Shown: piece by piece, positions 1 to 15,470 of the stretch
Layout of the letters: every line of letters begins with the position of its first letter
Numbering within the stretch: the stretch's first letter is position 1
Assembly (NCBI GenBank): GCA_964019155.1
Contig: OZ025239.1
Span: forward strand, 111,835,585 to 111,899,584
Length of the DNA: 64,000 nt
Direction of reading: 5' to 3'
Origin: Osedax fenrisi
Taxonomy: Eukaryota; Annelida; Polychaeta; Sabellida; Siboglinidae
Position numbers and translations under genes: made by a program
Notes under the pieces: generated by a model
What the model saw: only the letters and a program-made list of their open reading frames with translations
Databases searched by the model: none
Told to the model about the DNA's origin: nothing

Positions 1-274
1 TACATTACCTATGAGATATTTACATTACCTATGGGATATTTACATTACCTATGGGATATTTACATTACCTATGAGATATTTACATTACCTATGGGATGTT
101 TACATTACCTATGGGATATTTACATTACCGGTAGGGGATGTTTACATTACCTATGGGATATGTACATTACCTATGGGATATTTACATTACCTATGGGATA
201 TTTACATTACCGGTAGGGGATGTTTACATTACCTATGAGATATTTACATTACCTATGGGATATTTACATTACCT

Positions 275-2060
275 ATGAGATGTTTACATTACCTATGGGA
301 TGTTTACATTACCTATGGGATATTTACATTACCTATGAGATATTTACATTACCTATGGGATATTTACATTACCGGTAGGGGATGTTTACATTACCTATGG
401 GATATTTACATTACCTATGGGATATTTACATTACCTATGAGATGTTTACATTACCTATGGGATGTTTACATTACCTATGGGATATTTACATTACCTATGA
501 GATATTTACATTACCTATGGGATATTTACATTACCTATGAGATATTTACATTACCTATGGGATATTTACATTACCTATGAGATGTTTACATTACCTATGA
601 GATATTTACATTACCTATGAGATGTTTACATTACCTATGGGATATTTATATTACCGGTAGGGGATATTTACATTACCTATGGGATATTTACATTACCTAT
701 GGGATATTTACATTACCGGTAGGGGATGTTTATATTACCTATGGGATATTTACATTACCTATGGGATATTTACATTACCTATGAGATATTTACATTACCT
801 ATGATATATTTACATTACCTATGAGATATTTACATTACCTATGGGATATTTACATTACCTATGAGATATTTACATTACCTATGGGATATTTACATTACCG
901 GTAGGGGATGTTTACATTACCTATGGGATATTTACATTACCTATGAGATATTTACATTACCTATGGGATATTTACATTACCTATGAGATATTTACATTAC
1001 CTATGGGATATTTACATTACCTATGAGATGTTTACATTACCTATGAGATATTTACATTACCTATGAGATGTTTACATTACCGGTAGGGGATATTTACATT
1101 ACCTATGGGATATTTACATTACCTATGGGATATTTACATTACCGGTAGGGGATGTTTACATTACCTATGGGATATTTACATTACCTATGGGATGTTTACA
1201 TTACCTATGGGATATTTACATTACCGGTAGGGGATATTTACATTACCTATGAGATATTTACATTACCTATGAGATATTTACATTACCTATGAGATGTTTA
1301 CATTACCTATGAGATATTTACATTACCTATAGGATATTTACATTACCTATGGGATATTTACATTACCTATGGGATATTTACATTACCGGTAGGGGATGTT
1401 TACATTACCTATGGGATATTTACATTACCTATGAGATATTTACATTACCTATGGGATATTTACATTACCTATGAGATATTTACATTACCTATGGGATATT
1501 TACATTACCTATGAGATGTTTACATTACCTATGAGATATTTACATTACCTATGAGATGTTTACATTACCTATGGGATATTTATATTACCGGTAGGGGATA
1601 TTTACATTACCTATGGGATATTTACATTACCTATGAGATATTTACATTACCTATGGGATATTTACATTACCGGTAGGGGATGTTTACATTACCTATGAGA
1701 TATTTACATTACCTATGAGATATTTACATTACCTATGAGATATTTACATTACCTATGGGATATTTACATTACCTATGGGATATTTACATTACCTATGGGA
1801 TATTTACATTACCTATGAGATATTTACATTACCTATGAGATATTTACATTACCTATGAGATATTTACATTACCTATGGGATATTTACATTACCTATGGGA
1901 TATTTACATTACCTATGAGATATTTACATTACCTATGAGATATTTACATTACCTATGGGATATTTACATTACCTATGAGATATTTACATTACCTATGAGA
2001 TATTTACATTACCTATGGGATATTTACATTACCGGTAGGGGATGTTTACATTACCTATGA
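275..2060 (+). repeat. Alpha core higher-order unit, copy 1 (with 4-monomer insertion)
   Basis: The core begins with the monomer run GAGATG, GGGATG, GGGATA, GAGATA, GGGATA, then a 22-bp monomer. It ends with a run of GAGATA and GGGATA monomers before a 22-bp monomer at about 2,032. Other copies are 1,706 bp. This one is 1,786 bp because GGGATA, GAGATG, GGGATG, GGGATA is inserted near 415-494, which partly repeats the start of the core. Confidence 0.8.
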
Positions 2061-4400
2061 GATATTTACATTACCTATGGGATATTTACATTACCGGTAG
2101 GGGATATTTACATTACCTATGAGATGTTTACATTACCTATGAGATATTTACATTACCTATGGGATGTTTACATTACCTATGGGATATTTACATTACCGGT
2201 AGGGGATGTTTACATTACCTATGGGATATTTACATTACCTATGATATATTTACATTACCTATGGGATATTTACATTACCTATGAGATATTTACATTACCT
2301 ATGGGATATTTACATTACCGGTAGGGGATGTTTACATTACCTATGGGATGTTTACATTACCTATGGGATGTTTACATTACCGGTAGGGGATATTTACATT
2401 ACCTATGAGATATTTACATTACCTATGATATATTTACATTACCTATGGGATGTTTACATTACCTATGGGATATTTACATTACCGGTAGGGGATGTTTACA
2501 TTACCTATGGGATATTTACATTACCTATGAGATATTTACATTACCTATGAGATATTTACATTACCTATGATATATTTACATTACCTATGGGATATTTACA
2601 TTACCTATGAGATATTTACATTACCTATGGGATATTTACATTACCGGTAGGGGATGTTTACATTACCTATGGGATGTTTACATTACCTATGAGATATTTA
2701 CATTACCTATGGGATATTTACATTACCTATGATATATTTACATTACCTATGGGATATTTACATTACCTATGAGATATTTACATTACCTATGGGATATTTA
2801 CATTACCGGTAGGGGATATTTACATTACCTATGGGATATTTACATTACCTATGGGATATTTACATTACCGGTAGGGGATATTTACATTACCTATGAGATG
2901 TTTACATTACCTATGGGATATTTACATTACCTATGAGATATTTACATTACCTATGGGATATTTACATTACCTATGGGATATTTACATTACCTATGAGATA
3001 TTTACATTACCTATGGGATGTTTACATTACCTATGGGATATTTACATTACCGGTAGGGGATGTTTACATTACCTATGGGATATGTACATTACCTATGGGA
3101 TATTTACATTACCTATGGGATATTTACATTACCGGTAGGGGATGTTTACATTACCTATGGGATATTTACATTACCTATGGGATATTTACATTACCGGTAG
3201 GGGATATTTACATTACCTATGGGATGTTTACATTACCTATGGGATATTTACATTACCGGTAGGGGATATTTACATTACCTATGGGATGTTTACATTACCT
3301 ATGAGATATTTACATTACCTATGGAATGTTTACATTACCGGTAGGGGATATTTACATTACCGGTAGGGGATATTTACATTACCTATGGGATGTTTACATT
3401 ACCTATGAGATATTTACATTACCTATGGAATGTTTACATTACCGGTAGGGGATATTTACATTACCTATGGGATATTTAAATTACCTATGGGATGTTTACA
3501 TTACCTATGGGATATTTACATTACCGGTAGGGGATATTTACATTACCTATGGGATATTTACATTACCTATGGGATATTTACATTACCTATGGGATATTTA
3601 CATTACCTATGGGATATTTACATTACCGGTAGGGGATATTTACATTACCTATGAGATATTTACATTACCTATGAGATATTTACATTACCTATGAGATATT
3701 TACATTACCGATAGGGGATATTTACATTACCTATGAGATATTTACATTACCTATGGGATATTTACATTACCTATGAGATATTTACATTACCTATGGGATA
3801 TTTACATTACCTATGAGATATTTACATTACCTATGGGATATTTACATTACCTATGAGATGTTTACATTACCTATGAGATATTTACATTACCTATGAGATG
3901 TTTACATTACCTATGGGATATTTACATTACCGGTAGGGGATATTTACATTACCTATGGGATATTTACATTACCGGTAGGGGATGTTTACATTACCTATGG
4001 GATATTTACATTACCTATGGGATATTTACATTACCTATGGGATATTTACATTACCGGTAGGGGATGTTTACATTACCTATGAGATATTTACATTACCTAT
4101 GGGATGTTTACATTACCTATGGGATATTTACATTACCTATGAGATATTTACATTACCTATGGGATATTTACATTACCGGTAGGGGATATTTACATTACCT
4201 ATGGGATGTTTACATTACCTATGGGATATTTACATTACCTATGGGATGTTTACATTACCTATGGGATATTTACATTACCTATGAGATATTTACATTAACT
4301 ATGGGATATTTACATTACCGGTAGGGGATATTTACATTACCGGTAGGGGATGTTTACATTACCTATGAGATATTTACATTACCTATGAGATATTTACATT

Positions 4401-4412
4401 ACCTAGGGGATG
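4401..4412 (+). other. Hybrid monomer between 20-bp and 22-bp forms
   Basis: The monomer reads ACCTAGGGGATG. It has the 20-bp length and CCTA of the short form but the TAGGGG of the long form, so it equals the 22-bp monomer minus its GG. It creates the palindrome CCTAGG. Its duplicates are at 41,175 and 47,319. Confidence 0.85.
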
Positions 4413-5035
4413 TTTACATTACCTATGAGATATTTACATTACCGGTAGGGGATGTTTACATTACCTATGGGATATTTACATTACCTATGAGATATTTACA
4501 TTACCTATTGGATATTTACATTACCGGTAGGGGATGTTTACATTACCTATGGGATATTTACATTACCTATGAGATATTTACATTACCTATGGGATATTTA
4601 CATTACCTATGAGATATTTACATTACCTATGAGATATTTACATTACCTATGAGATGTTTACATTACCTATGGGATATTTACATTACCTATGAGATATTTA
4701 CATTACCTATGGGATGTTTACATTACCTATGGGATATTTACATTACCTATGAGATGTTTACATTACCTATGGGATATTTACATTACCTATGAGATATTTA
4801 CATTACCTATGGGATGTTTACATTACCTATGGGATATTTACATTACCTATGAGATGTTTACATTACCTATGGGATATTTACATTACCTATGGGATATTTA
4901 CATTACCTATGAGATGTTTACATTACCTATGAGATATTTACATTACCTATGGGATATTTACATTACCTATGGGATGTTTACATTACCTATGAGATGTTTA
5001 CATTACCTATGAGATATTTACATTACCTATGGGAT

Positions 5036-6997
5036 ATTTACATTACCTATGAGATATTTACATTACCTATGGGATATTTACATTACCGGTAGGGGATATT
5101 TACATTACCTATGAGATGTTTACATTACCGGTAGGGGATATTTACATTACCTATGAGATATTTACATTACCTATGAGATATTTACATTACCTATGAGATA
5201 TTTACATTACCTATGAGATATTTACATTACCTATGGGATATTTACATTACCGGTAGGGGATGTTTACATTACCTATGAGATATTTACATTACCTATGGGA
5301 TATTTACATTACCGGTAGGGGATATTTACATTACCTATGAGATATTTACATTACCGGTAGGGGATGTTTACATTACCTATGGGATATTTACATTACCTAT
5401 GGGATATTTACATTACCTATGGGATGTTTACATTACCTATGGGATATTTACATTACCTATGAGATATTTACATTACCGGTAGGGGATGTTTACATTACCT
5501 ATGAGATGTTTACATTACCTATGGGATATTTACATTACCTATGAGATATTTACATTACCTATGGGATGTTTACATTACCTATGGGATATTTACATTACCT
5601 ATGAGATGTTTACATTACCTATGGGATATTTACATTACCTATGAGATATTTACATTACCTATGGGATGTTTACATTACCTATGGGATATTTACATTACCT
5701 ATGAGATGTTTACATTACCTATGGGATATTTACATTACCTATGGGATATTTACATTACCTATGAGATGTTTACATTACCTATGAGATATTTACATTACCT
5801 ATGGGATATTTACATTACCTATGGGATGTTTACATTACCTATGAGATGTTTACATTACCTATGAGATATTTACATTACCTATGAGATATTTACATTACCT
5901 ATGGGATGTTTACATTACCTATGGGATATTTACATTACCGGTAGGGGATGTTTACATTACCTATGAGATATTTACATTACCTATGGGATATTTACATTAC
6001 CTATGAGATGTTTACATTACCTATGGGATATTTACATTACCTATGGGATGTTTACATTACCTATGAGATATTTACATTACCTATGGGATATTTACATTAC
6101 CGGTAGGGGATATTTACATTACCTATGAGATATTTACATTACCTATGGGATATTTACATTACCTATGAGATGTTTACATTACCTATGGGATATTTACATT
6201 ACCTATGGGATGTTTACATTACCTATGAGATATTTACATTACCTATGGGATGTTTACATTACCTATGGGATGTTTACATTACCTATGGGATGTTTACATT
6301 ACCTATGGGATATTTACATTACCTATGGGATATTTACATTACCTATGAGATGTTTACATTACCTATGAGATATTTACATTACCTATGAGATATTTACATT
6401 ACCTATGAGATATTTACATTACCTATGGGATATTTACATTACCGGTAGGGGATGTTTACATTACCTATGAGATATTTACATTACCTATGGGATATTTACA
6501 TTACCTATGAGATGTTTACATTACCTATGGGATATTTACATAACCTATGGGATGTTTACATTACCTATGAGATATTTACATTACCTATGGGATGTTTACA
6601 TTACCTATGGGATGTTTACATTACCTATGGGATGTTTACATTACCTATGGGATATTTACATTACCTATGGGATATTTACATTACCTATGAGATGTTTACA
6701 TTACCTATGAGATATTTACATTACCTATGGGATATTTACATTACCTATGGGATGTTTACATTACCTATGAGATGTTTACATTACCTATGGGATATTTACA
6801 TTACCGGTAGGGGATGTTTACATTACCTATGAGATATTTACATTACCTATGAGATATTTACATTACCTATGAGATATTTACATTACCTATGAGATATTTA
6901 CATTACCTATGAGATATTTACATTACCTATGAGATATTTACATTACCGGTAGGGGATGTTTACATTACCTATGAGATATTTACATTACCTATGGGAA
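5036..6997 (+). repeat. Beta higher-order repeat, 1,962 bp, copy 1
   Basis: Position 5,036 onward matches 6,998 onward at an offset of 1,962 bp. The unit contains 11 monomers of 22 bp and, by arithmetic, 86 of 20 bp (97 in all). The match upstream stops at the GGGAAATTT variant at 6,997, absent at 5,035. Within the unit, a 584-bp spacing between the 5,541 and 6,125 landmarks recurs in most beta copies. A private change CATAACC lies at 6,542. Confidence 0.82.
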
Positions 6998-8654
6998 ATT
7001 TACATTACCTATGAGATATTTACATTACCTATGGGATATTTACATTACCGGTAGGGGATATTTACATTACCTATGAGATGTTTACATTACCGGTAGGGGA
7101 TATTTACATTACCTATGAGATATTTACATTACCTATGAGATATTTACATTACCTATGAGATATTTACATTACCTATGAGATATTTACATTACCTATGGGA
7201 TATTTACATTACCGGTAGGGGATGTTTACATTACCTATGAGATATTTACATTACCTATGGGATATTTACATTACCGGTAGGGGATATTTACATTACCTAT
7301 GAGATATTTACATTACCGGTAGGGGATGTTTACATTACCTATGGGATATTTACATTACCTATGGGATATTTACATTACCTATGGGATGTTTACATTACCT
7401 ATGGGATATTTACATTACCTATGAGATATTTACATTACCGGTAGGGGATGTTTACATTACCTATGAGATGTTTACATTACCTATGGGATATTTACATTAC
7501 CTATGAGATATGTACATTACCTATGGGATGTTTACATTACCTATGGGATATTTACATTACCTATGAGATGTTTACATTACCTATGGGATATTTACATTAC
7601 CTATGAGATATTTACATTACCTATGGGATGTTTACATTACCTATGGGATATTTACATTACCTATGAGATGTTTACATTACCTATGGGATATTTACATTAC
7701 CTATGGGATATTTACATTACCTATGAGATGTTTACATTACCTATGAGATATTTACATTACCTATGGGATATTTACATTACCTATGGGATGTTTACATTAC
7801 CTATGAGATGTTTACATTACCTATGAGATATTTACATTACCTATGAGATATTTACATTACCTATGGGATGTTTACATTACCTATGGGATATTTACATTAC
7901 CGGTAGGGGATGTTTACATTACCTATGAGATATTTACATTACCTATGGGATATTTACATTACCTATGAGATGTTTACATTACCTATGGGATATTTACATT
8001 ACCTATGGGATGTTTACATTACCTATGAGATATTTACATTACCTATGGGATATTTACATTACCGGTAGGGGATATTTACATTACCTATGAGATATTTACA
8101 TTACCTATGGGATATTTACATTACCTATGAGATGTTTACATTACCTATGGGATATTTACATTACCTATGGGATGATTACATTACCTATGAGATATTTACA
8201 TTACCTATGGGATGTTTACATTACCTATGGGATGTTTACATTACCTATGGGATGTTTACATTACCTATGGGATATTTACATTACCTATGGGATATTTACA
8301 TTACCTATGAGATGTTTACATTACCTATGAGATATTTACATTACCTATGAGATATTTACATTACCTATGAGATATTTACATTACCTATGGGATATTTACA
8401 TTACCGGTAGGGGATGTTTACATTACCTATGAGATATTTACATTACCTATGGGATATTTACATTACCTATGAGATGTTTACATTACCTATGGGATATTTA
8501 CATTACCTATGGGATGTTTACATTACCTATGAGATATTTACATTACCTATGGGATGTTTACATTACCTATGGGATGTTTACATTACCTATGGGATGTTTA
8601 CATTACCTATGGGATATTTACATTACCTATGGGATATTTACATTACCTATGAGA
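6998..8654 (+). repeat. Beta higher-order repeat, copy 2 (truncated)
   Basis: This is the tandem successor of the preceding 1,962-bp unit. It matches until about 8,654, where a 22-bp monomer follows at a point where copy 1 continues with 20-bp monomers. It carries GATATGTAC at 7,512 and GATGATTAC near 8,171; the latter is shared with 50,829 and 54,803. Confidence 0.78.
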
Positions 8655-9974
8655 TATTTACATTACCGGTAGGGGATGTTTACATTACCTATGAGATGTT
8701 TACATTACCTATGGGATATTTACATTACCTATGAGATATTTACATTACCTATGGGATGTTTACATTACCTATGGGATATTTACATTACCTATGAGATGTT
8801 TACATTACCTATGGGATATTTACATTACCTATGAGATATTTACATTACCTATGGGATGTTTACATTACCTATGGGATATTTACATTACCTATGAGATATT
8901 TACATTACCGGTAGGGGATGTTTACATTACCTATGAGATGTTTACATTACCTATGGGATATTTACATTACCTATGAGATATGTACATTACCTATGGGATG
9001 TTTACATTACCTATGGGATATTTACATTACCTATGAGATGTTTACATTACCTATGGGATATTTACATTACCTATGAGATATTTACATTACCTATGGGATG
9101 TTTACATTACCTATGGGATATTTACATTACCTATGAGATGTTTACATTACCTATGGGATATTTACATTACCTATGGGATATTTACATTACCTATGAGATG
9201 TTTACATTACCTATGAGATATTTACATTACCTATGGGATATTTACATTACCTATGGGATGTTTACATTACCTATGAGATGTTTACATTACCTATGAGATA
9301 TTTACATTACCTATGAGATATTTACATTACCTATGGGATGTTTACATTACCTATGGGATATTTACATTACCGGTAGGGGATGTTTACATTACCTATGAGA
9401 TATTTACATTACCTATGGGATATTTACATTACCTATGAGATGTTTACATTACCTATGGGATATTTACATTACCTATGAGATGTTTACATTACCTATGGGA
9501 TATTTACATTACCTATGAGATATTTACATTACCTATGGGATGTTTACATTACCTATGGGATATTTACATTACCTATGAGATGTTTACATTACCTATGGGA
9601 TATTTACATTACCTATGAGATATTTACATTACCTATGGGATGTTTACATTACCTATGGGATATTTACATTACCTATGAGATGTTTACATTACCTATGGGA
9701 TATTTACATTACCTATGGGATATTTACATTACCTATGAGATGTTTACATTACCTATGAGATATTTACATTACCTATGGGATATTTACATTACCTATGGGA
9801 TGTTTACATTACCTATGAGATGTTTACATTACCTATGAGATATTTACATTACCTATGAGATGTTTACATTACCTATGAGATATTTACATTACCTATGAGA
9901 TATTTACATTACCTATGGGATGTTTACATTACCTATGGGATATTTACATTACCGGTAGGGGATGTTTACATTAC
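8655..9974 (+). repeat. Beta domain remainder with shortened repeats
   Basis: Partial beta units start at landmarks 8,731, 8,973 and 9,515, spaced 242 and 542 bp apart, so successive copies are cut short. The same order recurs at 51,389, 51,631 and 52,173 in the right-hand duplication. The similarity to that region ends near 9,860-9,975, where the array switches to the alpha-type block. No gene is present. Confidence 0.75.
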
Positions 9975-12900
9975 CTATGAGATATTTACATTACCTATGG
10001 GATATTTACATTACCGGTAGGGGATATTTACATTACCTATGGGATATTTACATTACCTAAGAGATATTTACATTACCTATGGGATGTTTACATTACCTAT
10101 GAGATGTTTACATTACCTATGAGATATTTACATTACCTATGAGATATTTACATTACCTATGAGATATTTACATTACCTATGAGATATTTACATTACCTAT
10201 GGGATATTTACATTACCTATGGGATATTTACATTATCTATGGGATATTTACATTACCTATGGGATATTTACATTACCTATGGGATATTTACATTACCTAT
10301 GAGATGTTTACATTACCTATGGGATATTTACATTACCGGTAGGGGATGTTTATATTACCTATGGGATATTTACATTACCTATGAGATGTTTACATTACCT
10401 ATGGGATATTTACATTACCTATGGGATATTTACATTACCTATGAGATATTTACATTACCTATGGGATATTTACATTACCTATGGGATATTTACATTACCG
10501 GTAGGGGATGTTTATATTACCTATGGGATATTTACATTACCTATGGGATATTTACATTACCTATGAGATATTTACATTACCTATGAGATATTTACATTAC
10601 CTATGAGATATTTACATTACCTATGGGATATTTACATTACCTATGGGATATTTACATTACCTATGAGATATTTACATTACCTATGAGATATTTACATTAC
10701 CTATGGGATATTTACATTACCTATGAGATATTTACATTACCTATGAGATATTTACATTACCTATGGGATATTTACATTACCGGTAGGGGATGTTTACATT
10801 ACCTATGAGATATTTACATTACCTATGAGATATTTACATTACCTATGAGATATTTACATTACCTATGGGATATTTACATTACCTATGAGATATTTACATT
10901 ACCGGTAGGGGATATTTACATTACCTATGAGATATTTACATTACCGGTAGGGAATGTTTATATTACCTATGGGATATTTACATTACCTATGGGATATTTA
11001 CATTACCTATGAGATATTTACATTACCTATGAGATATTTACATTACCTATGAAATATTTACATTACCTTTGGGATATTTACATTACCTATGAGATATTTA
11101 CATTACCTATGGGATATTTACATTACCTATGAGATATTTACATTACCTATGGGATATTTACATTACCTATGAGATGTTTACATTACCTATGAGATATTTA
11201 CATTACCTATGAGATGTTTACATTACCGGTAGGGGATATTTACATTACCGGTAGGGGATGTTTACATTACCTATGGGATATTTACATTACCTATGGGATA
11301 TTTACATTACCTATGAGATATTTACATTACCTATGAGATATTTACATTACCTATGAGATATTTACATTACCTATGGGATATTTACATTACCTATGGGATA
11401 TTTACATTACCTATGAGATAATTACATTACCTATGAGATATTTACATTACCTATGGGATATTTACATTACCTATGAGATATTTACATTACCTATGAGATA
11501 TTTACATTACCTATGGGATGTTTACATTACCGGTAGGGGATATTTACATTACCTATAGGATATTTACATTACCTATGGGATATTTACATTACCTATGAGA
11601 TATTTACATTACCTATGGGATATTTACATTACCTATGAGATATTTACATTACCTATGAGATATTTACATTACCTATGAGATATTTACATTACCTATGGGA
11701 TATTTACATTACCTATGAGATATTTACATTACCTATGGGATGTTTACATTACCGGTAGGGGATATTTACATTACCTATGAGATATTTACATTACCTATGA
11801 GATATTTACATTACCTATGAGATGTTTACATTACCTATGGGATATTTACATTACCTATGAGATATTTACATTACCTATGGGATATTTACATTACCGGTAG
11901 GGGATATTTACATTACCTATGGGATATTTACATTACCTAAGAGATATTTACATTACCTATGGGATGTTTACATTACCTATGAGATGTTTACATTACCTAT
12001 GAGATATTTACATTACCTATGAGATATTTACATTACCTATGAGATATTTACATTACCTATGAGATATTTACATTACCTATGGGATATTTACATTACCTAT
12101 GGGATATTTACATTACCTATGGGATATTTACATTACCGGTAGGGGATGTTTATATTACCTATGGGATATTTACATTACCTATGAGATATTTACATTACCT
12201 ATGGGATATTTACATTACCTATGGGATATTTACATTACCGGTAGGGGATGTTTATATTACCTATGGGATATTTACATTACCTATGAGATATTTACATTAC
12301 CTATGGGATATTTACATTACCTATGGGATATTTACATTACCGGTAGGGGATGTTTATATTACCTATGGGATATTTACATTACCTATGGGATATTTACATT
12401 ACCTATGAGATATTTACATTACCTATGAGATATTTACATTACCTATGAGATATTTACATTACCTATGGGATATTTACATTACCTATGAGATATTTACATT
12501 ACCTATGAGATATTTACATTACCTATGGGATATTTACATTACCTATGGGATATTTACATTATCTATGGGATATTTACATTACCTATGGGATATTTACATT
12601 ACCTATGGGATATTTACATTACCTATGGGATATTTACATTACCGGTAGGGGATGTTTATATTACCTATGGGATATTTACATTACCTATGAGATATTTACA
12701 TTACCTATGGGATATTTACATTACCGGTAGGGGATGTTTACATTACCTATGAGATATTTACATTACCTATGGGATATTTACATTACCTATGGGATATTTA
12801 CATTACCGGTAGGGGATATTTACATTACCTATGGGATATTTACATTACCGGTAGGGGATGTTTATATTACCTATGGGATATTTACATTACCTATGAGATA

Positions 12901-15470
12901 TTTACATTACCTATGGGATATTTACATTACCGGTAGGGGATGTTTACATTACCTATGAGATATTTACATTACCTATGGGATATTTACATTACCTATGGGA
13001 TATTTACATTACCGGTAGGGGATATTTACATTACCTATGGGATATTTACATTACCGGTAGGGGATGTTTATATTACCTATGGGATATTTACATTACCTAT
13101 GGGATATTTACATTACCTATGAGATATTTACATTACCTATGAGATATTTACATTACCTATGAGATATTTACATTACCTATGAGATATTTACATTACCTAT
13201 GAGATATTTACATTACCTATGGGATATTTACATTACCGGTAGGGGATGTTTATATTACCTATGGGATATTTACATTACCTATGGGATATTTACATTACCT
13301 ATGAGATATTTACATTACCTATGAGATATTTACATTACCTATGAGATATTTACATTACCTATGGGATATTTACATTACCGGTAGGGGATGTTTACATTAC
13401 CGGTAGGGGATATTTACATTACCTATGGGATATTTACATTACCTATGGGATATTTACATTACCTATGGGATATTTACATTACCGGTAGGGGATGTTTACA
13501 TTACCTATGAGATATTTACATTACCTATGGGATATTTACATTACCTATGAGATGTTTACATTACCTATGGGATGTTTACATTACCTATGGGATATTTACA
13601 TTACCTATGAGATATTTACATTACCTATGGGATATTTACATTACCGGTAGGGGATGTTTACATTACCTATGGGATATTTACATTACCTATGAGATATTTA
13701 CATTACCTATGGGATATTTACATTACCTATGAGATATTTACATTACCTATGGGATATTTACATTACCTATGAGATGTTTACATTACCTATGAGATATTTA
13801 CATTACCTATGAGATGTTTACATTACCTATGGGATATTTATATTACCGGTAGGGGATATTTACATTACCTATGGGATATTTACATTACCTATGGGATATT
13901 TACATTACCGGTAGGGGATGTTTATATTACCTATGGGATATTTACATTACCTATGGGATATTTACATTACCTATGAGATATTTACATTACCTATGATATA
14001 TTTACATTACCTATGAGATATTTACATTACCTATGGGATATTTACATTACCTATGAGATATTTACATTACCTATGGGATATTTACATTACCGGTAGGGGA
14101 TGTTTACATTACCTATGGGATATTTACATTACCTATGAGATATTTACATTACCTATGGGATATTTACATTACCTATGAGATATTTACATTACCTATGGGA
14201 TATTTACATTACCTATGAGATGTTTACATTACCTATGAGATATTTACATTACCTATGAGATGTTTACATTACCGGTAGGGGATATTTACATTACCTATGG
14301 GATATTTACATTACCTATGGGATATTTACATTACCGGTAGGGGATGTTTACATTACCTATGGGATATTTACATTACCTATGGGATGTTTACATTACCTAT
14401 GGGATATTTACATTACCGGTAGGGGATATTTACATTACCTATGAGATATTTACATTACCTATGAGATATTTACATTACCTATGAGATGTTTACATTACCT
14501 ATGAGATATTTACATTACCTATAGGATATTTACATTACCTATGGGATATTTACATTACCTATGGGATATTTACATTACCGGTAGGGGATGTTTACATTAC
14601 CTATGGGATATTTACATTACCTATGAGATATTTACATTACCTATGGGATATTTACATTACCTATGAGATATTTACATTACCTATGGGATATTTACATTAC
14701 CTATGAGATGTTTACATTACCTATGAGATATTTACATTACCTATGAGATGTTTACATTACCTATGGGATATTTATATTACCGGTAGGGGATATTTACATT
14801 ACCTATGGGATATTTACATTACCTATGAGATATTTACATTACCTATGGGATATTTACATTACCGGTAGGGGATGTTTACATTACCTATGAGATATTTACA
14901 TTACCTATGAGATATTTACATTACCTATGAGATATTTACATTACCTATGGGATATTTACATTACCTATGGGATATTTACATTACCTATGGGATATTTACA
15001 TTACCTATGAGATATTTACATTACCTATGAGATATTTACATTACCTATGAGATATTTACATTACCTATGGGATATTTACATTACCTATGGGATATTTACA
15101 TTACCTATGAGATATTTACATTACCTATGAGATATTTACATTACCTATGGGATATTTACATTACCTATGAGATATTTACATTACCTATGAGATATTTACA
15201 TTACCTATGGGATATTTACATTACCGGTAGGGGATGTTTACATTACCTATGAGATATTTACATTACCTATGGGATATTTACATTACCGGTAGGGGATATT
15301 TACATTACCTATGAGATGTTTACATTACCTATGAGATATTTACATTACCTATGGGATGTTTACATTACCTATGGGATATTTACATTACCGGTAGGGGATG
15401 TTTACATTACCTATGGGATATTTACATTACCTATGATATATTTACATTACCTATGGGATATTTACATTAC
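9975..15470 (+). repeat. Alpha-type block Q, left copy
   Basis: This block matches about 22,963-28,276. The offset is 12,988 up to roughly 10,680 and 12,806 after roughly 10,890, a 182-bp difference (eight 20-bp monomers and one 22-bp monomer) that is missing from the right-hand copy. Rare shared markers are CTAAGAGA (10,057; 11,937), CATTATCTAT (10,236; 12,562), GAGATAATTACATT near 11,420 and GAAATATTT near 11,051. Private changes are CCGGTAGGGAATG near 10,947 and CCTTTGGG near 11,067. Confidence 0.82.
13547..15252 (+). repeat. Alpha core higher-order unit, copy 2
   Basis: This is a 1,706-bp core with the standard monomer order. It matches 355-2,060 at an offset of 13,192, apart from the insertion near the start of that copy, and 16,755-18,460 at an offset of 3,208. 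Confidence 0.82.

Larger units (their letters stand above)
1..5396 (+). repeat. Alpha domain, left copy (22-bp-monomer-rich)
   Basis: This segment matches 36,855-42,170 and 42,999-48,314 monomer by monomer. The offset is 36,854 (42,998 for the second match) up to about position 415 and 36,774 (42,918) after about 495, so this copy holds 80 extra bases, four monomers, near 415-494. It includes the alpha core at 275-2,060 and several rare monomers found only in this lineage: GGAATG near 3,325 and 3,427, TTTAAATT at 3,479, CTAGGGG at 4,401 and CTATTGG at 4,507. A private change, ACCGATAGGGG, lies near 3,711; both matching copies read CCGG there. No gene or unique sequence is present. Confidence 0.85.
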
